Below the pieces are notes generated by a model. That model had not been told where the DNA came from. It saw only the letters and a program-made list of their open reading frames with translations, and did no database searches. The position numbers and the translations under genes were made by a program. Source: Bactericera cockerelli (lineage: Eukaryota; Arthropoda; Insecta; Hemiptera; Triozidae). From it: DNA of 64,000 nucleotides. This document shows positions 54,070-64,000 of this stretch, piece after piece; position 1 is the stretch's first letter; each line of letters begins with the position of its first letter. The DNA is taken from positions 50,472 through 114,471 of the forward strand of contig JAMCCL010000067.1 of assembly GCA_024516035.1 (NCBI GenBank), in the 5' to 3' direction.

Positions 54070-54300
54070 ATGTACACCCTAGGAGCACCAGTTCTCGTTC
54101 TGTAACCGAAGTTAAGCAACATCCAGCGAGATAAGGAGTTGGATTGGTGACCATTCAAATTCGAATTCTCGTGATGCTCTATTCCCGGCCTCACTCAGGC
54201 TGGTTGAGGTTATTTTGAGTATCAGGTTTGTGAGTTTCCTGCAAATGGAGGGTAAAAATCCCATCCTGATATAACCATACAGTTGATGTAAACTCTAGTC
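54070..54300 (+). repeat. 5S-derived SINE
   Basis: 5S-like 'gtaaccgaagttaagcaaca', 'tccagcgagataaggagttg' and 'gattggtgacc', then the body 'tctcgtgatgctctattccc', 'actcaggctggttgagg', 'gtttgtgagtttcctgcaaa' and 'tgatataaccatacagttga'. Diverged, no long poly(A). Confidence 0.8.
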
Positions 54301-54714
54301 TAGTTATAGAAAATAAACACGGCTTAATGATTCATTCTAAACATGAATACCTACCCATATAATAACATGGCATCTCTACGAGTATGCAACATGCAATGAC
54401 ATTTTCACTCTTTGTACTAAAAAGACACTGATTCCATACTGTCCGCTGTTAGTACATTTTTTTAAAGTACATTTTTAGAAAATGCTTAATTTCGTTGGAA
54501 AATAATTGAAAAAAAAAATTGAAAAATATATTTTTTTAAATGAAAACATTCAACGTCTTCATTTATGTAAAAAGAAATACCAAACTATTAAAAAAAAATC
54601 GGGTCTCTGTAGCTGCGTGAAATTCCGGTCCCTGTAATTATATGGTGTGCATGTATAGGGGTGTGCGTGTGTGTGTGATGGGCTGGTGAAGCAGCCTTAA
54701 TAAAAATACATCCG
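54301..54714. other. No gene seen
   Basis: AT-rich; a short GT run lies at about 54658-54677. Confidence 0.5.
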
Positions 54715-55587
54715 TTTCTAATATGAGAGGCTAAGAGGCAGAGTGGACTATCTGCAAAAAAAGCGTTTCGAGATAAATGGAGTTAAAGTTCAAGAGTTGC
54801 TGCTCAGGCTGTATTTACCCTAAAATAACAAAGTTGGATTTTTTTGAAAGAAAAGAGATGCAAAATTTTTTTGAAACAAACTTCTTTGGATTTATTATTG
54901 TTGATTTAAAGTTATAAACGGTTAAAGATGAGACATCGCTCTGCTTTTTGAGGAATATCAGATAGTCCGCCAGTTGGTCCACATTTGTTTCAGCAGAAAA
55001 CTAGTTAGTCCACTTTTTGTATCACTTTGAAACAAACACTGTTCTATTAGATCAACTTTTACAACTTGAGAACTATAACCACTCTTCTTTTTATTGTACT
55101 TTCTTTTTCCCATTTTTATTGAAAGATAAAAACATTCACAAGAGAGGATCTTATAAAAAAAAAAATTCAAAAATACATTAGTTGCATACAGTTAGTCCAC
55201 TAATTTCTTTACAAAAATCAGATAGTCCACTTTTCAAAATATTATTGTTATCTTGGTCCACTCTGCTTCTATAGATAGTCCACTCTGCTTTTTGTAAAGT
55301 ACAATAAAAGAAAACATGGGTTTTAATAGAAGATAGTCCACTGAGTTCATTAAATAAAAAAGTTAGTCCACACCTTTGAGATGGTCCAATCTGCTTTTTG
55401 AAAATTGGTCTAAAATGACACTTAGCCATTTTCTTTCACCTATAATTTTTAATACAACACTGATGAGAAACTAGCAACCAATCTAAAAAAATAGATCTTT
55501 TCGCGCTCTTTTTAACGAGGTATAATACTCAATATTTTCCATTTTACCACTTGGTCCGGTCTGCCTCTTAGCCTCTCATATTAGAAA
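54715..55587. mobile_element. 873-bp TIR element with an array of TAGTCCAC motifs
   Basis: Ends are inverted repeats: TTTCTAATATGAGAGGCTAA and 'gaggcaga' on the left, their complement on the right ('tctgcctcttagcctctcat' to 55587). The terminal motif continues on the left as 'gtggacta'. Eleven or so copies of its complement, TAGTCCACTCTGCTTTTTG or close variants, lie at about 54960-55560 in one orientation, mostly on the right side. Such repeats are typical transposase-binding sites. The minus-strand frames inside are short, at most 83 codons, without motifs. No target duplication was recognised. Confidence 0.78.
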
Positions 55588-55686
55588 TCACCTGATGATT
55601 TTAAGAATGCCGTATAATATATTACCTATATTATTTGCATAGGCAATATGCAATTGATTTAGGACGAGCTTTAACCTCGCTCCTTT

Positions 55687-55965
55687 GCCGTATTTTTCTT
55701 TCTAACCAAAGCCAAACGGGAATAAAATGAACCAAACTGGAAGCAAGTCACTTTTCTTTTGGAAGAGGAAAAACTTCCACTTCCAAAGTTAACCAAAGTG
55801 GAAGAAGAAAATTCTTTCTTCCAGTTCTTTTATAGGTTAAGTCCATTGTTTATCTTTAAAAGTAACCAAACGCATTTTTCTTTCACGAATGACCTTGGAA
55901 TAAAATGGAAATATTTGGAAAAAACCTAACAAGGAATTTTTTTTAGTTAGAAAGAAAAATACGAC
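55687..55965. mobile_element. MITE, GCCGTATTTTTCTTTC family, short copy
   Basis: Left end GCCGTATTTTTCTTTCTAAC and right end 'gttagaaagaaaaatacgac' are inverted repeats about 280 bases apart. Internal 'aaccaaactggaa' motifs match the neighbouring element. Confidence 0.72.
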
Positions 55966-56130
55966 TCTTGATTCACTACTTATAGTACTTATTCCAATTC
56001 TTTCTATTATTATTCATATTCTGTGTCTCTACAGCTCTACACGATGTCCTACCTGTGTTGTTTATCAATAATTTATTACATGTCATAGTCATTATTAATA
56101 TGTCGTGTTAGTTTTACTTATGCAATATGA

Positions 56131-56861
56131 GCTGTATTTTTCTTTCTAACCAAAGTTAACCAAACTGGAATAAAATGAACCAAACTGGAAGCAAGTCATT
56201 TTTGTTTTGGAAGAGGAAATTTTTCCTCTTCCTTCTCCCAGTTTGGTTAACCAAAATGGAAGCAGATAATTTTTGCTTCCAGTTCTCTTATAGGTTAAGT
56301 CCATTTTTTATTTTTAAGAGTGCCAAAACGCATTTTTCTTTCACGAAGGTGGTGAAGTTAACATTGGAATAAAATGGAAATATTTGGAAAAAACCTGACC
56401 TGGAATTTTTTTAATCAAAAAAAAAAAAATAGGCCTCTGGATTCTGGAAGCAAGAATTTTCTACTTCCGATTTGGTTAACCAAACTGGAAGAAGGAAGAG
56501 GAAAAATCTCCTCTTCTAAAAGAAATATATAAAAACGCTTGCATACGAGTCTGCAACCATTGGGACATTTTCATCTTTACTATTCAAGGTCCAAAACCCA
56601 ACTGACCAAATTTCGTATTGTGCACATGACACATACCTTCTCTCTTCTCTCCCTCTACAATTCAATACTTCGCCATTGTGCGCATGACACACACTTTCCC
56701 TCTTCTCTCCCTTTACAATTCAATATTTCGTTACATAATTTCGTCACATAATTTTGGTTATGTGCCAGAGCAAAGACATGAAAATGTCAAAATGACTTAA
56801 TTCCAGTTTAGTTCATTTTTATTCCAGTTTGGTTAACTTTGGACAGAAAGAAAAATACGGC
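56131..56861. mobile_element. MITE, GCCGTATTTTTCTTTC family, long copy
   Basis: Left end 'gctgtatttttctttctaac' plus 'caaagttaaccaaactgg'; the right end is its inverted complement ending 56861, about 40 bases paired. AACCAAACTGGAA and complements recur at least six times inside, and a 'cgcatttttctttcacgaa' block (about 56331) is shared with 55871. No coding frame. Two related elements sit within 1.2 kb. Confidence 0.75.
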
Positions 56862-57315
56862 TTGGTGATGTTGCAACATTGCCTTATTTTGATAAGAAGC
56901 GACCGCGAAATTTTAAAACTTAATACAGAAACTGAAAAGTCAGAAAAACACCACAGTAAAACTGAAAAAAAAAATGAATTTTGAACAAGTGAATCTAATG
57001 AGAAAAACTTGACAATCACCTGCATATTTGTCTGTTATCTTTTACATATAATTCAGTCCTTAGTTTTCTTCTTCCTAAAATTGCTTTCAAGAAGAAAATT
57101 TAAAAGAAGAGGATGCAGCACCAATTAGATGATGCATAATTCTGTAGTTGATTTAGAAGGATCATGCCTCTTTCTTCCTTTCAGTGCAAGTTTCATGGTG
57201 TTCCATCACTAAATTAAAAGTATCAAACAGCCCATTAGATTAGTAGGTAAGTGCTGACATCTAGTGTGGGACAAAGGAGAGGTTAAGGAGGCAGAAAAGT
57301 ACCATATATTCTGTT
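56862..57315. other. No gene seen
   Basis: AT-rich interval without recognisable features. Confidence 0.5.
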
Positions 57316-57319
57316 TTAA

Positions 57320-57479
57320 CACTTAGACGACCAGGTGTACCACTGGTGGTACATGCGTGTCTGTACGGAATGGACCGGCTGTACCACCGGTGGTACACGC
57401 ATGTACTATGCCTGTGAATAGCCTAAACATCACCGGTCCCACAGGAGAATACACTAAAAACATGCCGGTTGTCTATGTG
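57320..57479. mobile_element. piggyBac-like MITE, 160 bp
   Basis: Ends CACTTAGACGACCAGG and (complement) CACATAGACAACCGG, directly flanked by TTAA on both sides (57316-57319, 57480-57483), the piggyBac target site. Inside are two dyads, GTACCACTGGTGGTAC and GTACCACCGGTGGTAC. There is no transposase; it would depend on one encoded elsewhere. Confidence 0.85.
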
Positions 57480-57599
57480 TTAAGCATACAGAGAGAATGA
57501 AACAAATTTTTAACTTTTTATGGCTACCTAATGCCAAAAATTCTAATTGATTGTTACATCTTAATCAGGAAATGGGTGTTACCCTGCATTTGCTTCAAA

Positions 57600-57780
57600 T
57601 TGTACCAGCTACCCAGATTAACCTCCTTCATCCAGCCTGGGTATAGCTGAAAATGCCAGACTCATATATTTGGAGAGAAAATAATATTTTTCTTTGAAGA
57701 GTATACACCAACCAGGGATCAGACTTGGGATATCTGCACTACGGGCACTAGTCACAACCGTTATGCTACAGTGTTCATAT
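57600..57780 (-). repeat. tRNA-headed SINE family 2
   Basis: Minus strand: 'cactgtagcataacggttgt' (A-box), 'aagtctgatccctggttgg' (worn B-box), then 'aggctggatgaaggaggtta' and 'atctgggtagctggtacaat', the reverse of the copies at 40291 and 41488. Confidence 0.72.
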
Positions 57781-58067
57781 TATCAGTAGTAAGTACTTCA
57801 TAAAATCAAAATTTCATATTATGGTTCTTAAAATGGTAAATGTCTAGTTTACACAGCTAGATTAATCCTACATTTTCGGCTAAGATGAGGAATATTTCAC
57901 ATTCTTATGTGTTCAGGAGACTGATTCAGGTGCACAAAATGTAATAAATCACTCAAAAGTCTATTTTCTAGCTAGTTTCTGTTCATATTATGGCCACTCA
58001 GAAACTTGATTGTATCTTGCAAACAGTATGTATAGTAGTATGTACATTGTACTTACATATATTATAG

Positions 58068-58137
58068 TAGGTAGTGCTTTATTTATACTCAAACTGTTGG
58101 CTTGAGTCAGGATGTTCCATTTCAATAACAGTTTAAT
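58068..58137 (+). repeat. Dispersed short repeat, 'GTGCTTTATTTAG' family
   Basis: 'gtagtgctttatttatactc', 'ggcttgagtcagga' and 'taacagtttaattta' follow the family order; it lies about 340 bases upstream of the RARS2 coding start. Confidence 0.6.
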
Positions 58138-58474
58138 TTAGCACCTCTTTATTTACTGTAAACAGATATTTCAGTCTGCTTTGTTTGACTAAAGAAAAAT
58201 TGCTCATGTTTCATATCTTCCACTTCAGATTTTTCAATGAAAAACATGCTTTTTTTAAGAAAGTTCAAAATTTATTCATATAACCAAGGTTCTTCCACTT
58301 TTGATTTTGGATAGATTGTTTAAATTAGTACTATCTGTTTAAGTATTATTTAAAATAGATAAATAATCAAATATTGGCTACTCTGCATTCCCTACATTTC
58401 TCCTAATTATGTTTTTCTTAATAAAAATAAATATAATTTCTACTTTTTATCTCTTACTCCTCAGACTCTACAGT

Positions 58475-59673
58475 ATGAGCTACAGTGTGAAACTTTCACT
58501 TGCTAAGAAGCTGTCTCAAGCTTTGAAAACTAATGCTGGGCCACTCACCATAGAAAAACTTGTCAAAAACCTTTGTCTTTCATCTAAGTCCCACAAAGAC
58601 AGCATTTGTTATTCATTGCCAATCAACACTGTTGAAAGCCTTGGTAACATTAGAGATCTTACTGGTGAGACTCAAGTCCAAATTGGAGATCAGAATATAT
58701 TTTTTCCACTTGTGAAGTCTGATTTTATTATTGAAGTTCTATCATCTAACGATATCAAATCTGACTGTCAAGCACATCTGCATGGTAAAGAAAAAGTAGT
58801 TATAGAATTCAGCTCTCCAAACATAGCAAAACCATTTCATGTTGGACATTTCCGAGGTACAGTTCTTGGAAACTTTCTAGCAAATCTGAATGAATACTTT
58901 GCTAATGATGTTGTTCGGTTGAATTACCTAGGAGACTGGGGTACTCCATTTGGTTTTCTACAAATAGGACTAAAGGAATTGAACATTCCTAGTAAAGTTC
59001 TTGATGAAAATGCATTAGATACTCTACACAGAGCGTATGTTACAGCAAATGATCTTGCCAAAAACAATCCAGACATAATAAGGCAGGCTAATGCTATATT
59101 TGAAGAGCTTGAAATGAAAGCAGTTTTTTCTCATACACAAGACTGGTTAGACTTCAGACAAGTCACAGTAGAAGAACTATGCAAGACATATGAGAGACTA
59201 GGCATTTGTTTCAATGAATATAACTGGGAGTCAGACTATTGTGGTGGTAAAATTTCTGATACTCTCAAGCTTTTGAGTAGTCTACCTCAAGCTATTAACA
59301 ATGAGGGTCATTTGTCAGTTCCAATGGGGGATCGAAGAATCACACTCATCAAGAGCAATGGGACCACTATGTATCTCACACGTGATATTGCTGCAGCTAT
59401 TGATAGACACAATCGGTATGAATTTAGTAAAATGTTCTATGTGACAGATTTCTCCCAGGAGAATCATTTTAAAGACTTGCAGTATATGCTGGGATTACTA
59501 GGGCACTCGTGGGACAGGAAGATAAAGCATGTGGCTTATGGAAAGATCCTGGGCATGTCCTCGCGAGAGGGCAGTGGTGTCTCCCTGAGGAGTCTCCTGG
59601 ACGAGGCAAGAGACAAGATCTATGAGAAGCAGAAGGATACACAAACCCCCGCGTATCCTTGGATGATAGAAAG
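58475..59673 (+). CDS. RARS2: Mitochondrial arginyl-tRNA synthetase, exon A (N-terminal and catalytic domains)
   Basis: It encodes residues 1-399 of a 554-residue class I synthetase that charges mitochondrial tRNA-Arg. Seen: FSSPNIAKPFHVGH with the HIGH signature as HVGH (about 122-125), NYLGDWG (about 150-156), TRDIAAAIDR (about 302-311) and GMSSREG (about 360-366) where other synthetases have KMSKS; a degenerate version is normal for this enzyme group. The ATG at 58475 fits the family's length. The frame is open 22 codons further upstream, but that part is hydrophobic and contains a pyrimidine tract ending in CAG (58464 and 58473), so a splice acceptor and a 5' noncoding exon are likely. 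The first 18 residues are basic and lack acids, suiting a mitochondrial presequence. The exon ends AAG|GTGAGA in phase 2. Confidence 0.93.
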
Positions 59674-60661
59674 GTGAGATAGTTAATGTCTGGTCCTAAC
59701 ACATTATATAGTAATTAAGAATTGAGTTGCTAAAATAATATTGCCTTATTTAATAATAATATCATCTTATTTATACTGCCTGATGAAGACTATTGAGTCC
59801 CATTATTCCAGCAGTAAGCCCAGGACGTATTATTATGTGGTCAAAATCGCAAATAGGAGCGTAACTTGTCATGTCCCGGCTGGGTTTTGAACCCGCGACC
59901 TCTGGATTACCAGTCAGACGCCTTGACCACTGAGCTACAACAGATCATGTTGCTAGAATGTTTTTTTAACAAATGCCCAAAGAGTTGGTTGTATATTCTG
60001 TTGCAGGTCATTCCTTTTTTAAATTTCTTTATTGGTTGGGGTTAATATTTAATGAAATATGTTGTTGTGTGATTGTTGTAGCCAGCTTGGCTACAGCTGG
60101 ATGGGTGAGTGATGGTTTATAAAATATCTACCTATGAACTTGCAACATATTCAGAATTCAGAGAGGTTTTTGTGTCCTTATTTTTCCATAGTATAAAACT
60201 AAACTAAGTACCAGTGTAGCTAATTCTCCTCTATTGGACTGTTATTTTTTGAAAACTTCTTCAACAACAAAAACACCTAAATTTAATTGCTAAATTTATT
60301 TAATTGAAATTTTTTGGTATTTTTTTCTTTTGATTATTGTGATAGTAGCAGGTAGCACAAGTAGAAACATAATAAATGCTTTGATGAAGAAACTAAGAAA
60401 GGTCACTCCCCAGTAAATCATTTGGCAGTGGTTTGGGGATACCAAAATTCTGATGCTCAACAAACCAGTGGCTTTTGGTCTTGTTCCCATTCCTAATATG
60501 ATAAGGAAAGTCATGTGATGTTTACACCAGATTTTTTTAAACTAATAACACGGAAGAGAATGCTGCTGGCATTAGCACTATCCTTGATCAAGTATTGTTT
60601 CTGTAATTGTAAATATTTCTTGTATGTAAATAAAACTTGATGATCATGTCCGACAGGTAAG
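59674..60661 (+). other. RARS2 intron
   Basis: Donor GTGAGA at 59674. Two AG candidates lie close together at the 3' end: CAG at 60656 and AAG at 60661 in 'gacaggtaagtgac'. Only the second keeps the frame as written; the first gives an immediate stop. The intron carries a SINE (59766-59945), a piece of the CAA-tailed family (about 60077-60116) and the 3' end of the hairpin-headed family (60501-60533). Confidence 0.8.
59766..59945 (-). repeat. tRNA-Thr-like SINE in the RARS2 intron
   Basis: Minus strand: 'tagctcagtggtcaaggcgt', 'ctgactggtaatcc' (an anticodon-loop-like GGT, Thr), 'gaggtcgcgggttcaaaacc' (B-box). The acceptor ends do not pair and the sequence continues as a SINE body ('gaccacataataat', 'ctggaataatggg'), so it is not a functional tRNA gene. 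It is the best-preserved tRNA-like head in the window. Confidence 0.75.
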
Positions 60662-61127
60662 TGACACACTGGGCATGTCTTCCCTCGTCGTGTACCACTT
60701 GAAGACCCGCCGCATGAAGACTGCCACCTTCAAGTGGGACGAATGTCTCAACATGTCAGGGGATGGCGGGGTCAAGCTTCAGTATTGCCACTGTCGACTA
60801 GTCAGTCTGCTAGAAGAGGCAGGATCACAACTGCCAGACAGCCCTGATCCCGAGGCATTGCAGGAACCCATCGCTCTGCAACTTATCCTAGACATGGCTC
60901 GCTTCCATGATGTCATTTGCCTCGCCCATGAGACGTGTGAGTCATCCGTTGTGGTCAAGTATCTGTTCAGCCTGAGCAACACAATCAACAAAGCGCTGAA
61001 GCAGTTGAAAGTGAAGGGGACTGAGCAACATGTGGCCCAGCAGAGGCTGTTGTTGTTTCATAAAGCAAGGCTGGTGCTCCATGAGGGAATGTGCCTGCTA
61101 GGTATCACGCCACTCGACAAGATGTGA
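60662..61127 (+). CDS. RARS2: Mitochondrial arginyl-tRNA synthetase, exon B (anticodon-binding domain)
   Basis: It encodes residues 400-554, the all-helical DALR-type domain that reads the tRNA anticodon. Seen: FKWDECLNMSGDGG, LQYCHCRLVSLLEEAG (the 'LQYTHARL' motif of the family) and the C-terminus LLGITPLDKM, matching the usual LLGITP ending of this enzyme. GC content is much higher than in exon A. The exon start is taken as 60662, after the AG at 60660-60661, because this joins exon A in frame as E-S-D-T-L-G. If the AG at 60656 were used, translation would stop at once. The stop TGA is at 61125. A good donor-like AGAG|GTGAGT lies 17 bases after the stop, so a 3' UTR intron is possible. Confidence 0.92.
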
Positions 61128-63640
61128 AACATTAACATGTAGAGGTGAGTGACAACTTTCCTTAGACCACACAATTCACAGTATGTTTACAGAAGTAACA
61201 CTCAAGTTCAAGAAATTCAAGGTCTTCGCTCAGTAAAACATTTGGCTGATAATGTGTGCTACTGCTTGAAAAAATGACTAATACGATCTCGACCTAGTTA
61301 TCTTGTTCCTGGAAAAATAGATGACAAATGAAAATAGCAACAAGTTTAGGTTCAATAATTTCTAATTTTACTCATAATAATTAATTAGTAATTAGGAGGG
61401 GAAATGAAAAGAAAAAATCAAAACTCAAGAACAAAAATAAATTACATTGAAAATAAAAAATATACAAATAACAAAAAATATTTTTAATTAAACAAAAAAT
61501 TATAATAAAATGAAACTTTAATTAAATTAAATTTCAGAATTTTCTATTTTTTTATTACTTTTATTTTTTCCTTCTCTTTTTCTAAAATTTCAATTATCTC
61601 AATAAAAAGAAAGACACGAAATTATTTTACAAAAAATCAACATTAATTTTAATTCAATCACATAAACATTAATTTTATTCTATAGATACACAATCTGAAG
61701 TACATTTTTTCCCCTCGTGTTGAAATTTAAATTATCAACCCAAGTGGATAGAATTTATTATAGTAAGATTTTGAAACGAAGTACGGGTATGCATGATGTG
61801 AAACAGAAATTCAATTCTAAATATGTACCTTTATAAGGTAGGCAAAAAATCGAGGACCAAAAATATTGTATACCTAATATAAAACCAAATTTATCTAAAC
61901 CAGCAACAAAGAAATGTTTGAAAACTAAACAGCTCTATTTTAAATAATTATTTTTTCATTTATTATTTATAACATTACACTGGGTGAAATTTTGGGAACT
62001 ACTACATCCACAGAATGTAGAAATTTAAGCAACCAATGGTGGCAATATTGAAATAATATGTTGATGAAAGGGATTTCAAATCAAATTAAATTGAACTAAA
62101 AAGAAATCAACAAGTCAATTTCACACTTAACAATAATGATCATCGCGCCTTTAGGATCTTTACTTCTTAAGAAATAAAATACTTTTTCTTTTAAAACAGT
62201 TATTTATTATGAAGCATATTTTTTTTTTGAGGAGAAAAAAGTAATATAGTTATACAAAGAAAAATTGAAAACATTGATTTCAACTCTGTTCTGCTCTGCT
62301 AATATTAGCCAGTGTTCAAATGAGTTCATGATAAGAAAAAGATAATTTATTAATAAATCAACTTCAGAAATATTAAGATATTATTTAGTGAGTAGGAATT
62401 AAATAACTATTTTTTATACAAGAACTTAGGACAGAGTACTGACACATTCATCAATAGTATTTTAAATAATAGGTACATCTGGTACATGCAAGATAAATAG
62501 AGTAAAGTAAACTCAACAACTACTTAATTGTGTGACTACGTATCGTATTGAATGGGTAAGAAAAAGATCCATTTCTTTTTTAATTTCTTCTTCTGAGTCA
62601 GAAAAATTGCAAATAAAATCAACAATATTTTAAACCTTTCCTGATAGTTTGATGCAAATATCTTTAGAAGTTAAAAAAAATACTAGAGGTTTGTCTCTGT
62701 ACGAGTTTTTGCTGCATATTGATTCTATGTTTGGATGTTCGCACTTATTGTAAATTGATAATTTCCCATGACTTCAATACATAGAAAATATTTGCGTGTC
62801 AGGAAATACGTGAAATTTAGTTAAAATTCTTGCAATTTATCAGGACTTGTAGCTTATCACAAAATAGGTCCTCGAAAAAAAAGAAAGGCTTCCTAGTTTT
62901 TTACCTATCATGCATGACATTTTCAGGAATTTTGTATAATATTGTTGAGTTTCGTGGTGCAAATCATACCTTTAGAAGAAAAATAAAAAAATAAAACTGA
63001 TGAATTTTTGTCCACCTGGTATTTTTTGTAGGTGAATGAACCAAAACCTTGTAAATCCTGACGAAGCAAATTTTCATTATAGCTTTGGGACTGCTCATAT
63101 CTTGATCTTTTAACTCATAAAAATCTAGGTCCAACAGAACAAAGTTTATGATTTCTTAACAAAAATTTATCGAGAGGTACGTCATATGTATAAGTAGTGT
63201 GACTTGATTCTGGTTAGTTTATATTTACTGATAGTTTTTCAAAATATGTCAATGTACTATTTGTCAAACCAAACTGGAGTGATCATACCAACAAATACTT
63301 GAAATGATAACCAGAACATAACCACCTAATAGTAGCTATATGTAAAAGGTGAGATTAGATAAAAGAGAATAGAGTAGAATGTAATAGAAGAGAGACGTAT
63401 ACGTAAATAGCATCACATAATGATAGAGGTTAACAACAGAGCAAAACACAAACATGGCATTGACCTCTTTCAGTGAAAATTATTACATCTTGATTGCTAA
63501 GGAATTAATTCACTCACTGGAAAACTTCTTTTAAAAAGAGGTTTGACTACTTTATGTTTTTTACTCTGTCATTATATTGCCAAAAGTATGTATGGTTAAA
63601 GTACATTTTTTTACTAACCAAAAGTTTTTTTTTTTTTTAG
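61128..63640. other. AT-rich 3' region or intergenic DNA
   Basis: No open frame of interest. Several AATAAA hexamers occur (for example near 61436 and 62174), any of which could end the RARS2 transcript. The donor-like GTGAGT at 61145 and the acceptor-like T-run plus TTTAG at 63640 could bound a noncoding intron. Confidence 0.45.
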
Positions 63641-63688
63641 GGATTTTTTCTTCCAAAAAGCTAAACTAGTACCAAGACCCAAAACTTG
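63641..63688 (+). CDS. Candidate 48-base exon
   Basis: A T14 tract ends in TTAG at 63640, and 48 bases later ACTTG|GTAAGT is a near-consensus donor (63689). One of the three frames is open throughout (DFFFQKAKLVPRPKT), with a protein-like composition. It may be a small coding exon of the next gene or a 3' UTR exon of RARS2. No product is recognised. Confidence 0.25.
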
Positions 63689-63690
63689 GT

Positions 63691-64000
63691 AAGTTTGTTA
63701 TGTAGTTATTTTAGGTAATTTAACTACAGCCCTGAATCAGTTGATGGATTATATTATTGTGTCATAGTCAAAGGTAATGCAGCAATGAATGAGGGTAGTG
63801 CTTGGGACTTGGGAGTTAGTACTGTACTGCGATCATATTCTAAAAAGTACTGATACAAAAGGCAGTATTAAAATAAGTATACAATTTTATTATACTGGTA
63901 TTTGTATGTCCAGTGTTGAAAAATATGGTGTCACATGGATTTTATTGATTACATACATAATAAGACGATGATTTGTTATATTTATAGAGCGTAAATCGGT
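63691..64000. other. No gene seen
   Basis: AT-rich. The 60-codon open frame at 63789 lacks motifs. Confidence 0.45.

Noticed and set aside
55178..55429. 83-codon minus-strand frame in the TAGTCCAC element
   Set aside because: It is a translation of the motif array and lacks domains.
59879..59942. Functional tRNA-Thr gene
   Set aside because: D- and T-arm boxes are good, but the acceptor ends do not pair and the sequence continues into a SINE body.

Overview
The window is animal nuclear DNA, most likely from an insect. It is AT-rich and dominated by repeats. The one confident host gene has two exons separated by a roughly 1 kb intron with GT-AG borders. The mobile elements are metazoan types: LINEs, a BEL/Pao remnant, Tc1/mariner-, Harbinger- and piggyBac-like DNA elements, and SINEs with tRNA and 5S rRNA heads. 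The species cannot be named from the sequence. A hemipteran-like insect is a guess from base composition and repeat style.

Layout. 1-3.5 kb: AT-rich DNA with repeat fragments. 3.5-9.8 kb: a palindromic TA-flanked DNA element carrying a nearly intact LINE on the minus strand. The LINE has three open frames: a FLYWCH-type zinc finger, an SGNH hydrolase with an Arg/Gly-rich octapeptide tail, and an endonuclease-reverse transcriptase. 9.8-20.9 kb: noncoding DNA with SINE pieces, a 2.7 kb TIR element and a hairpin-headed repeat. 21-23.4 kb: a 5'-truncated jockey-like LINE whose 3' part is a 127-bp tandem array. 24.8-28.2 kb: a possible exon fragment next to a near-perfect 1.33-kb-arm inverted duplication containing part of a Tc1-like transposase. 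29-36 kb: sparse, with MITEs and SINEs. 36.8-43.3 kb: a 272-bp tandem family, a decayed RNase H-bearing LINE, SINEs and a palindromic MITE. 44-47.8 kb: three tandem repeats sharing a GGCATGGCC motif and a BEL/Pao remnant. 48-57.5 kb: nested 5S-derived SINEs and several TIR elements, including a piggyBac-like MITE. 58.4-61.1 kb: the mitochondrial arginyl-tRNA synthetase gene (RARS2 orthologue), plus strand. 61.1-64 kb: AT-rich, with one candidate small exon.

Functionally, the host contribution is RARS2, which charges mitochondrial tRNA-Arg. The rest is a layered record of transposition. The most unusual object is the minus-strand LINE. Its second and third frames are linked by a U8 run directly before the UAG stop, and the third frame has no AUG ahead of the endonuclease, so a -1 frameshift is a specific, testable prediction. 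Its first frame is a small zinc-finger protein of a type I do not know from LINEs.
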